Shown here one piece after another: positions 19,097 to 27,173 of a DNA stretch of 64,000 nt. The position numbers and the translations under genes were made by a program. Source of the stretch: Planctomycetota bacterium (GTDB lineage: Bacteria; Planctomycetota; Phycisphaerae; Phycisphaerales; Phycisphaeraceae); contig JAJRRS010000136.1 in assembly GCA_024279275.1 (NCBI GenBank), positions 1-64,000 on the forward strand, read 5' to 3'. Below the pieces are notes generated by a model that was not told where the DNA came from, did not search any database, and worked only from the letters and a program-made list of their open reading frames with translations. Within the stretch, counting starts at the first letter, position 1. Every line of letters starts with the position of its first letter.

Positions 19097-19681
19097 ATGA
19101 ATGAGCATGATGAGAAGATCGACGATGTGAATGAGCCAAGCGAGTCCGAGTTGGATGAGGCTGCTGATGCGTTGGCGTTTCCCGGGATGGATGAGTCTGA
19201 TGAAGATGGGGGGCTGGCTGCCGAAGATGTCGATCCGTTGACGGCGATGCGGGGTGAGCGTGATGCGTTGGAGGACAAGCTCAAGCGGATGATGGCGGAT
19301 TACCAGAACCTTGCCCGGCGGGCGAAGCAGAACGAGGTTGCGGCGCGGCAGTATCAGTTGATCGAGGTTGCCAAGCAACTGGTCCCGGTGCTGGACCACT
19401 TCGACAGCGCGTTGGGTGTGGATGCTGAGACGTCTTCGGTTGAAGATTTGCTTAAGGGCGTGAACATCGTGCGTGATGAGTTGATGCGGTCGCTGGCGTC
19501 GTTTGGTGTGCAGCGGCTGGACGTGGCGGTGGGTGAGGTGTTTGATCCGAATCGTCACGAGGCGTTGATGCGTCAGGCGGATACGGACATTGAGCCGAAC
19601 CATGTGACGGCACAGTTGCAGCCGGGGTATTTGTTGAATGATGTGACAATTCGGGCGGCGAAGGTGAGTATTGCGGAGTGA
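19097..19681 (+). CDS. grpE: nucleotide exchange factor GrpE
   Basis: KRMMADYQNLARRAKQNE..., VLDHFDSAL, FDPNRHEALMRQ...; follows dnaJ. Confidence 0.92.
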   Translation: MNEHDEKIDDVNEPSESELDEAADALAFPGMDESDEDGGLAAEDVDPLTAMRGERDALEDKLKRMMADYQNLARRAKQNEVAARQYQLIEVAKQLVPVLDHFDSALGVDAETSSVEDLLKGVNIVRDELMRSLASFGVQRLDVAVGEVFDPNRHEALMRQADTDIEPNHVTAQLQPGYLLNDVTIRAAKVSIAE

Positions 19682-19781
19682 GGGGGAGTTGTTGGCGGTT
19701 CGCTGCTCGCGTGTGGCTGTTGGCTGGCAGTGGTTAGTGATTTGTTTTGTGTTTTTTGTCCGTGTGGTAGATTGAGCGAAA

Positions 19782-19806
19782 CCCCGGGCTTCCGCCCGGG
19801 GCTATG
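19782..19806. repeat. hairpin with GGGGCTA tail (family B)
   Basis: CCCCGGGC-TTCC-GCCCGGGG followed by CTATG. Confidence 0.7.
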
Positions 19807-19837
19807 TGTAAATTGTGATACGGGGGGGGCTTAATCT

Positions 19838-19873
19838 TTAGACCCTGAACCCTAGACCCTGAACCCTAGACCC
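19838..19873. repeat. CCCTGAA/CCCTAGA heptad repeat
   Basis: TAGACCCTGAACCCTAGACCCTGAACCCTAGACCC. Confidence 0.85.
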
Positions 19874-19881
19874 ACCAGCCT

Positions 19882-20250
19882 ATGCCTACTTACGAATACA
19901 TCTGCGATGCGTGTGGCCACAAGCTCGAAGAGTTCCAGTCGATGACCGCCAAGGCGTTGAAGAAGTGCCCGGCTTGCGGGAAGAACAAACTGGTCCGGCA
20001 GATCGGGATCGGTGCGGGGATCATTTTCAAGGGTTCGGGGTTCTACGAGACGGACTACCGATCTGAGGGGTATAAGAAGGACGCCAAGGCGGAGAAGGAC
20101 GCGGCGAAGCCGAAGAAGGATAGTAAGAGTGACGCCAAGGGCGGCGGCAGTGATGCAAAATCCTCGTCGTCTGATAGTGATTCCAAGAAGGCTTCCTCTG
20201 CCGGAAAATCCGACCCGAAAAAAGCCTCCAAGAAGCCGAAGAAGGATTGA
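19882..20250 (+). CDS. FmdB-family zinc ribbon protein with Lys/Ser-rich tail
   Basis: MPTYEYICDACGHKLEEFQSMTAKALKKCPACGKNKLVRQIGIGAGIIFKGSGFYETDYR. Confidence 0.9.
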   Translation: MPTYEYICDACGHKLEEFQSMTAKALKKCPACGKNKLVRQIGIGAGIIFKGSGFYETDYRSEGYKKDAKAEKDAAKPKKDSKSDAKGGGSDAKSSSSDSDSKKASSAGKSDPKKASKKPKKD

Positions 20251-20698
20251 TCCGGCTGAGTTCTGCGGGGTCGTTATGGATGAGAACAGAGCAACCCGGT
20301 CCGCCTGGGCAGACATCCCGACCTATCCATGCGACCTCTGAATAACCCCGGCGGAGGCCGGTTTACCCGCCATGACAAACCCGAATCACGCGCAACGACA
20401 GGTTATCCAGAGGCTCCCCATGTGAACCGACCTAAGGCGAATGGCCTGATTATTCGAAAATGTTAAACCGGGCAACCTGGGTAAAGAACCTGTCGGTTAA
20501 TCTGTTAGCCCATATATATACACTGATTACGAAAAAACGCCTCCTGTCTTCTCCATGATAATTTCGGGAATCTATTAAAACGTTTCACCTGAACCCTGTT
20601 TTGTCTTGTAATCGGCTGGTCCGGTGATACCTTTGGGGGACAGGAGGGCTTTTATAGAGCCTTGGTAGACCCTATTTACTGGAGAGGAAGGAAGACCT

Positions 20699-21391
20699 AT
20701 GAGATTGCGAAATGTGATTGCGAGTTTTGCGGTGGCTATGACGGCCTCGGCGGCGATGGCTCAGGCGCCGTACTACGTCCGTGGCGACTTCAACGGCTGG
20801 GCGGGGACGGCTGACCTGATGGTCGATCAGGGCGGCGGGCTGTTCACCTACACGGTGACCGGGCTGACCCCTGGCACGTCCTACGAGATGAAGGCCACGA
20901 CTGATGACTGGTCCTTCACCGGTCCCGGCAGCAACGCCAGGATCCCTGCGGATGCCAACGGCGAGATCAACCTGAACTTCTTCGAGAACACGACTTGGGC
21001 TGACGGCTGGTTGCCTGATTCCAAGCAGCGTCTGGGCTGGGATGATCCCGGCACGTTTGACTGGGAAGTCGCTGGTGCGATGAACGGCTGGCCTGCGGCT
21101 GGCACTTTGCTGATGACTGATATGGGTAATGGGTATCATGTGGGCGACTTCGCGTTGCTCGCGGGTAACTACGACTTCAAGTTCCATCAGCAGGGTTCCT
21201 GGGATCACTCGATGGGTGACGACTCGGGCAACGCTGCGGCCAACAACAACATCACGGTCGCCAACGACGGCGATATCTGGCGGTTCGAGATCGACCTGCC
21301 CAACGGCCGATGGAACGCCAGCCTCGTCCCCGAACCTGCCAGCCTGGCGCTGATGGGCCTGGGTGGTCTGGCGATGCTTCGTCGTCGATAA
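20699..21391 (+). CDS. PEP-CTERM sorting domain protein with two CBM-like modules
   Basis: Signal peptide; GDFNGW... and AGAMNGW... modules; C-term VPEPASLALMGLGGLAMLRRR. Confidence 0.88.
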   Translation: MRLRNVIASFAVAMTASAAMAQAPYYVRGDFNGWAGTADLMVDQGGGLFTYTVTGLTPGTSYEMKATTDDWSFTGPGSNARIPADANGEINLNFFENTTWADGWLPDSKQRLGWDDPGTFDWEVAGAMNGWPAAGTLLMTDMGNGYHVGDFALLAGNYDFKFHQQGSWDHSMGDDSGNAAANNNITVANDGDIWRFEIDLPNGRWNASLVPEPASLALMGLGGLAMLRRR

Positions 21392-21428
21392 TCTGTATCG
21401 ACGTTGGTTAGGAAAACCTTTCATACCA

Positions 21429-21465
21429 CGACTGCCCGCATGAACCATGCGGGCAGTCGTTTTTA
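21429..21465 (+). terminator. Rho-independent terminator
   Basis: CGACTGCCCGCATG-AAC-CATGCGGGCAGTCG-TTTTTATTT. Confidence 0.92.
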
Positions 21466-21536
21466 TTTGGAGGGGGTGTTGCGTCTGGCGGATGACTGCT
21501 TCACATGTTTGGGGGGCTTGGCCTGTTGGGCCAACG

Positions 21537-21563
21537 CGCGGATCTATGATCCGCCGCTAAACG
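21537..21563. repeat. REP-like half element (family A)
   Basis: CGCGGATCTATGATCCGCCGCTAAACG; rc matches the left half of the 5295 element. Confidence 0.7.
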
Positions 21564-21676
21564 GCAAGCCTACACAGAGCGCGTCATGACACCGTTGAAT
21601 ATTATTTTGTGAGTTCATCCACCGCATTCAAGGAACATCGACCTCACAGACGCACGGGAGGCAATCTGAAAGTGCC

Positions 21677-22906
21677 TTACTCCCCCCCACTTCCCAATAG
21701 CGCTTCGATCTCTGCTTTTATCTGTGCGCCCATGCCGGGGGCGAAGCCTTCGTGGACGTGTTGGACCTTGCCGTTGGCGATGATGACGGTTTGGGGGATG
21801 CCTGTGATATGGAAGGGCTTGGCGGCGGTGAAGTTTTCATCCATGAGGACGGGGATGGTGAGTCCATTTTCCTGCCAGAATTGCTTGATTTCCTCGGCGG
21901 TTTCGCCTTGGTTGACGGCGTAGATGGCGACGGGTTTGTTGTTGTCGATGACCCAGTCGTGGACCTCTTGGAGTTCGGGGAGTGCGGCGATACAGGGGGG
22001 GCACCAGGTGGCCCAGAAGTCCAGGACGATGACCTTGGCGTTGGGATCGTCGGTGGCGATGTCGTGGTCGTTGCCGTCGATGTCGGGGAGTTTCAGTTCG
22101 GGTGTGGGTTGGCCGAGCAGTGGGTGGGGCGCGTTGGAGCCGCTGGCCATCATGTGTTGCATGGAGGGGGAGGCGATTGAGCCGGCGGTGTCGAAGGCGA
22201 AGCGGTCTGCGTCGAGGGGCTGATCGATGGAATTAATGTGTGTCTCAAACTCGTAGGCCATCTGCGTGCCAGCGGGTGCACCCATCGCGGAGACGTCCAT
22301 TTGGATGACGGCCTTGTCGATGAGGAAGGTGGTTGGGTTGATGGTCAGGGTCATCATGCCGTCCATAAGTGCGCTCTGGATGCGTGGGCGTTTTTGGGGA
22401 TCGTCGGCGTCTGGAGGAAGCCGGACGGGTGCGCCTGCGGCGTCCTTGCTGACGAATGCGAGCGGGTCATCCGAGAGGAGGAAGGCGAAGTCGATGGGTG
22501 CCATGGGATAAACCAGGGTCGGGACCTGCTGGGCGATCCAGGCGCAGTTAAGTGGGGTGGCGTCGAGAGGGGTGGCGAGGTGCTTGCCGGGCATTTGTGG
22601 TGTTTTGTAGAAGAGTGTTTGGCCGTCGGCGACGAGGAGTTGGTCGGGGGTGTCGATGGTCAGGCGGTTGTTGGGGCGATCCAGGGCGATGAAGTAGTCA
22701 CAGCTTCGAGTCATGGTCCAGCGGCCTTGGGTCTGGCGCATCTGGAATCGCAGGGTGGCGTCGTATTGCTGGATGTCCTGGTAGGCCTGGGTGACTTTAT
22801 CGATCAACTGATCGCCGGGCGGGTCGGCGGAGGCGGGCTGGGGAGGCGATGCAAATGCCCCAAGGCAAAGGGCTAACATCCAGACGGTTGAGCGGTGGTG
22901 CATCAT
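21677..22906 (-). CDS. TlpA-like thioredoxin protein with N-terminal DUF2092-like domain
   Basis: VTQAYQDIQQYDATLRFQMRQTQGRWTMTRSCDYFIALDRPNNRLTIDTPDQLLVADGQTLFYKTPQM; VIVLDFWATWCPPCIAALPELQEVHDW. Confidence 0.85.
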   Translation of the reverse strand: MMHHRSTVWMLALCLGAFASPPQPASADPPGDQLIDKVTQAYQDIQQYDATLRFQMRQTQGRWTMTRSCDYFIALDRPNNRLTIDTPDQLLVADGQTLFYKTPQMPGKHLATPLDATPLNCAWIAQQVPTLVYPMAPIDFAFLLSDDPLAFVSKDAAGAPVRLPPDADDPQKRPRIQSALMDGMMTLTINPTTFLIDKAVIQMDVSAMGAPAGTQMAYEFETHINSIDQPLDADRFAFDTAGSIASPSMQHMMASGSNAPHPLLGQPTPELKLPDIDGNDHDIATDDPNAKVIVLDFWATWCPPCIAALPELQEVHDWVIDNNKPVAIYAVNQGETAEEIKQFWQENGLTIPVLMDENFTAAKPFHITGIPQTVIIANGKVQHVHEGFAPGMGAQIKAEIEALLGSGGE

Positions 22907-23073
22907 CGGTTTACTCCTGCTGATAAAGGCCAATTTGCCTAGATTACGCCACTTGGGATAAACACACAATGGGAGATTTGCCCCCGGATTCTCCCGGGTT
23001 TGCAGCTAAGGGCTTGGGGCACTACTATCCTTGGTCCTCACTAACCCCCGTTTCGACAAGGATTCACAAAACA

Positions 23074-24264
23074 ATGTCCAGTCACCTGATTCAGCCGCAC
23101 GGCGGCAAGCTTGTTAACCGAATAGTAGATGCCGACCAGGCCAGCAAGCTCAAGGCGGCTGCGGCTGATCTGCCGAAGATCACGCTCAGCGCCAAGCAGG
23201 CGTGCGACCTGGAGATGATCGCGATTGGTGCGTTCAGCCCACTGACCGGGTTTGTTAAGAAGGCGGACTTCGAAGGCATCTGTAAGGACATGCACCTTGC
23301 TAACGGCACGGCCTGGCCTATCCCGATCACGCTGTCGGTCGATGATGCGGTCAAGGGCACGCTCAAAGAAGGCGGGCAGGCGGCTCTCTATCACAACGAC
23401 GGCACGCTGCTGGCGGTGATCGATTGTGAAGAGATTTACGCACACGATAAGAAGATGGAAGTTCCCAATGTGTTTGGGACTGAGGATGAGGCGCATCCGG
23501 GCGTGAAGGCCGTACTCGATGAGGGCGATTGGTGCGTGGGTGGCGATCTTCATGTGATTACTGTGACGCCTGAGAAAGAACCCGGCGAGCAGTTCACCGA
23601 GCATCGTCTGGCCCCGGCGCAGACACGCGAGGCGTTTGAGAAGAAGGGTTGGAAGACGGTCAGCGCGTTCCAGACGCGTAACCCGATCCACCGTGCTCAC
23701 GAGTATCTTTGCAAGTGTGCTCAGGAAATCACCGACGGCCTGCTGATCCACCCGCTGGTGGGCGAGACCAAGCCCGGCGACATCCCTGCTGACGTGCGGA
23801 TGGAATGCTACCAAACGATCATCAAAAACTACTTCGTTGAAGACACCACGATGCTGACCGTCATGCCTGGTGCCATGCGTTATGCAGGGCCACGCGAAGC
23901 GGTGCAGCACGCACTGACCCGGCAGAACTACGGGATCAGCCACTTTATTGTTGGCCGAGACCATGCCGGGGTGGGTGACTACTACGGCACATACGATGCA
24001 CAGAACATCTTCGACAAGTTCGCGGATGGCGAGATCGAGATCAACCTGCTGAAGTTCGAGCACGCCGCCTGGTCTAACAAGGCTCAGGGCATGGTGTCCG
24101 GCAAGACGTTCCCGAAGATCAAGGGCGACCAGGTCTTCCTCTCCGGCACGAAGGTTCGCGAGATGCTGGGTAACGGCGAACGGCCACCGGCGGAGTTTAG
24201 TCGGCCGGAGGTTGCGGATGTGCTGATTAAGTGGGCTACGAGTGAGGCGACGGTCGGGGCCTGA
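23074..24264 (+). CDS. sat: sulfate adenylyltransferase
   Basis: FQTRNPIHRAHEYL, HFIVGRDHAGVGDYYG, LSGTKVREMLGNGERPPAEFSRPEVADVL. Confidence 0.97.
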   Translation: MSSHLIQPHGGKLVNRIVDADQASKLKAAAADLPKITLSAKQACDLEMIAIGAFSPLTGFVKKADFEGICKDMHLANGTAWPIPITLSVDDAVKGTLKEGGQAALYHNDGTLLAVIDCEEIYAHDKKMEVPNVFGTEDEAHPGVKAVLDEGDWCVGGDLHVITVTPEKEPGEQFTEHRLAPAQTREAFEKKGWKTVSAFQTRNPIHRAHEYLCKCAQEITDGLLIHPLVGETKPGDIPADVRMECYQTIIKNYFVEDTTMLTVMPGAMRYAGPREAVQHALTRQNYGISHFIVGRDHAGVGDYYGTYDAQNIFDKFADGEIEINLLKFEHAAWSNKAQGMVSGKTFPKIKGDQVFLSGTKVREMLGNGERPPAEFSRPEVADVLIKWATSEATVGA

Positions 24265-24293
24265 TCGGTAAGTCGATAATCTAAATAACTATG

Positions 24294-24325
24294 AACCGCC
24301 GATCTGTGAAGGTCGGCGGTTTTTG
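24294..24325 (+). terminator. Rho-independent terminator after sat
   Basis: AACCGCCGA...TCGGCGGTTTTTGTT. Confidence 0.8.
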
Positions 24326-24353
24326 TTATGCCCCACTCACCAACGCACGCCTC

Positions 24354-24710
24354 TTATTTGCCGGCAACGCTAGCGAGATTTTTGGCATAACGCTTTTCGG
24401 ACAACTTCCACACCCAAACACCCCAAAAATACCCAACGGTAGGAAGTATAATGAATCCGAATCCCACTTGAAGAAAATCGATATCAGTTGTCCATCCAAT
24501 GAGGCCCGTGATGAAGGGGGTGATCACTGCGACACTCACGCCCCATATAAAGGCGCCGTAAAACCAGATGAAATGCTTCCGGCCTCGGCTTCGAGTGTTA
24601 CGCCAACGTTCGATTTGCTTAGTGGTCACGTCCGCATCTTTCACAGAGAATAAACGACCAGCCAAAACCTCTACCCGTGTAGTGTAAGCCCACATAACGA
24701 TGCGGATCAA
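24354..24710 (-). CDS. hypothetical membrane protein
   Basis: 118 aa with two hydrophobic segments (FIWFYGAFIWGVSVAVITPFITGLIGW; VGFGFIILPTVGYFWGVWVW). Confidence 0.55.
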   Translation of the reverse strand: MIRIVMWAYTTRVEVLAGRLFSVKDADVTTKQIERWRNTRSRGRKHFIWFYGAFIWGVSVAVITPFITGLIGWTTDIDFLQVGFGFIILPTVGYFWGVWVWKLSEKRYAKNLASVAGK

Positions 24711-24762
24711 GCATAAACTGGATGCGAACCATCGAATAGCTATAAAAAACGTGGCGTTCCCT

Positions 24763-24845
24763 TTTAGCAGCGGATCGCAGATCCGCGTGTTGTGGTGATG
24801 TGTGGTCGGAAGGCCGACACGGCGATCTTCGATCGCCCGCTAAAC
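24763..24845. repeat. REP-like bipartite inverted element (family A)
   Basis: TTTAGCAGCGGATCGCAGATCCGCGTGT ... ACACGGCGATCTTCGATCGCCCGCTAAAC. Confidence 0.75.
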
Positions 24846-24860
24846 GGGGAGGGGGGGGGA

Positions 24861-24893
24861 GATTTGTGATCTGTGATTTATGATTGCTGATGT
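24861..24893. repeat. TGATNNN heptad repeat
   Basis: TGATTTG-like units: GATTTG TGATCTG TGATTTA TGATTGC TGATGTG. Confidence 0.6.
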
Positions 24894-24976
24894 GGGGAGA
24901 GGTCGTATTTTGTATGCGGGTGGGCAAGTTTCTATGATGCGGGCGTTGACCAATACCCCCTACTCGGAGACCTGCC

Positions 24977-25354
24977 ATGCCTGCCCCTGATGATCGACGA
25001 TACCTGGAGAGCCACGAGTGGCATAAGCCCGAGGGGGACCTGGTGGTGATCGGGATCAGCCGGTTTGCGGTGGAGGAGTTGACGGACATTACTTATCTGG
25101 AAGTCACGGCCCAGGGGGCGATTGGTAAGGGCGATCCGTTGGGGGAGATCGAGTCGGTGAAGGCGACCAGTGAGCTGTACTGCGGGATATCGGGGGAGGT
25201 GGTTGAGGTGAATCAGGCGGTGGTGGATGATCCGTCGCTGATTAACCGGGACTGCTATGGGGAGGCGTGGATTATTAAGATTCGGCCAAGCGTCGCGGGG
25301 GAGTTGGAGGGGCTGATGTCGGCTGAGGATTATGTGAAGCAGGCGGGGCGTTAG
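24977..25354 (+). CDS. gcvH: glycine cleavage system H protein
   Basis: YLESHEWHKPEGDLVVIGISRFAVEELTDITYLEV...GEIESVKATSELYCGISGEVVEVN with lipoyl-Lys context. Confidence 0.95.
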   Translation: MPAPDDRRYLESHEWHKPEGDLVVIGISRFAVEELTDITYLEVTAQGAIGKGDPLGEIESVKATSELYCGISGEVVEVNQAVVDDPSLINRDCYGEAWIIKIRPSVAGELEGLMSAEDYVKQAGR

Positions 25355-25389
25355 GCATTTATGATGTGTGATTGCTGATTTATGATTTC
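25355..25389. repeat. TGATNNN heptad repeat
   Basis: GGCATTT ATGATGT GTGATTG CTGATTT ATGATTT. Confidence 0.55.
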
Positions 25390-25566
25390 AAGAGGGGATG
25401 GGTATCGGGGGTCGGGAAGAAGATTGAAACTCGGATTGATCGGATTGATCGGATAAGGCGGGGGTTGTAGGGGGACGCAGCCTTACGGCAGCGGCTCGTT
25501 GGGTTGGGTGGTTGGGTTTGGGTGGCGGGTTTGGCTCTGGGGTGCTGAGGTGGTTAGACTATTTAC

Positions 25567-26499
25567 ATGATTACGGACGTGCATACGCGGGTATGGGATA
25601 ATGCGGATCAGTTGGGTCGTGCGGAGGAGACGCTTCGGCGTCGGCCGAGCAAGCCTTGGCAGCGGCCGGACGCCTGCCCGGATGCGCATCATGAGGCGAT
25701 GGTGCCGGTGCGCAGCGCGCTGATCCTGGGTTTTGATAGCGACTATCTTGGGGCTTGCATTTCGCACGAGCAGGTGGCGAGCTATGTGTGCAAAGACCCG
25801 GCGAAGTATCTGGGGGTGGCGGGGATCGACCCGACACGTGGGGATGCGGTGAAGAGCCTGGAGCGTGCGCGTGAGCTTGGGCTGGTCGCGGTGACGGTAA
25901 GCCCGGCGGCGCAGGCGTGCCATCCTTGTGATACGCGGGCGATGGAGTTGTATGAGGCTTGCCAGGCGATGCATGTGCCGGTGATGTTTGAGTCGGCGAC
26001 GTTGCTTGCGCGGGACGCGAAGCTGGAGTTTGCGCAGCCGTACTTGTTGGACGAGGTGGCGCGGACGTTTCCTGAACTGAAGATTGTGATTTCATCGCTG
26101 GGTGATCCGTGGGTGCATCAGTGCCTGGCGTTGATCGACAAGCACCCGACGGTGTATGCGGATTTGTCTGATTTATCGACGCGGCCTTGGCAGTTGTATA
26201 ATGCCTTGATCCTGGCGCATCAGCAGAACGCGACGGGGCGGATATTATTTGGGAGCAACTACCCGTTCTGCGATCCGGAGAAGGCGATCGTTTCGATTTA
26301 TTCGATTAATACGTTTACTCAGGGGACGCCTTTGCCGAGCATTCCGCGGGAGCAGTTGCGTTCGATCATAGAGCGGGACACGCTGGCGTGTTTGGGGCTG
26401 CGTGAACCGCGGGGGGAGGACACGTCGGGCGATACGTCCGAGCACGAGACGATGAAGATTCCCTCGGCCCACTCGTTCAAGGACGCGGACTCGGCATGA
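25567..26499 (+). CDS. amidohydrolase-family (TIM-barrel) protein
   Basis: MITDVHTRVWDNADQLG..., GVAGIDPTRGDAV, PTVYADLSDL, RILFGSNYPFCDPEKAI. Confidence 0.85.
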   Translation: MITDVHTRVWDNADQLGRAEETLRRRPSKPWQRPDACPDAHHEAMVPVRSALILGFDSDYLGACISHEQVASYVCKDPAKYLGVAGIDPTRGDAVKSLERARELGLVAVTVSPAAQACHPCDTRAMELYEACQAMHVPVMFESATLLARDAKLEFAQPYLLDEVARTFPELKIVISSLGDPWVHQCLALIDKHPTVYADLSDLSTRPWQLYNALILAHQQNATGRILFGSNYPFCDPEKAIVSIYSINTFTQGTPLPSIPREQLRSIIERDTLACLGLREPRGEDTSGDTSEHETMKIPSAHSFKDADSA

Positions 26500-27131
26500 C
26501 GCCAAATTTAATTGCACATCGGGCATGGAAGCTGTGGACCCTGGCTGTATTTTCGGTCGTGGTGTTTGGGTGCGCGGCGGGGAGCGATCCGAACGACGGG
26601 AACCTGACCATTCAACGCCGGGCTGATCCTGATGATATTTCGGCTGGGGGATTTGATCGTGGGATATATAGTTTTGATGGTCCGAGCGTGTTGACGGTGT
26701 TGCTGACGGAGGGGCCAGCGGATCATCCGAATCGTGCGTTGATCGTACGGATGTTCTGGAAGCCTAAGGCCGCATCGACCCCGCTGGATGAGACGGCGAC
26801 CAACGCGACGGTGCAGTACATCGTGTTTAGTGATGGTGATGATGCGGGCGTGTCCAACACACCGCAGAGGCAAGTAGGTATCTATTCAGGTGGCGGGTTT
26901 TTATTCCCCGAGACCGAGCCGGGGGGCGCGGTGCTGACGGCGAATCTGTGGCAGGCGACGCTGAGCCTGGCGGATAAGAGCGAGGGTTTTGAGGATGTGC
27001 TTGGGCCATCGATATTGCGGGGGCGATTTAATGCGCAGCGGGATGATGAGGGGATGATCGATGCGGTACGTCGTGTGAATATTGCGGTGAGCGAGGCGTT
27101 GGGGGTGCCGAGGTTTGTGCGGGGGGATTAG
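26496..27131 (+). CDS. hypothetical lipoprotein
   Basis: ATGA overlap with upstream gene; lipobox-like VVFGCAAGSD. Confidence 0.7.
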   Translation: MTPNLIAHRAWKLWTLAVFSVVVFGCAAGSDPNDGNLTIQRRADPDDISAGGFDRGIYSFDGPSVLTVLLTEGPADHPNRALIVRMFWKPKAASTPLDETATNATVQYIVFSDGDDAGVSNTPQRQVGIYSGGGFLFPETEPGGAVLTANLWQATLSLADKSEGFEDVLGPSILRGRFNAQRDDEGMIDAVRRVNIAVSEALGVPRFVRGD

Positions 27132-27173
27132 GGGCGGGGCCGGGGAAAGATATAGGGGGGACCGGGGGCGGGG

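Noticed and set aside
22238-22876. 212-aa + strand ORF
   Set aside because: Antisense to the TlpA-fusion gene; shadow ORF.
23041-24063. 340-aa minus ORF
   Set aside because: Antisense to sat, which has clear conserved motifs.
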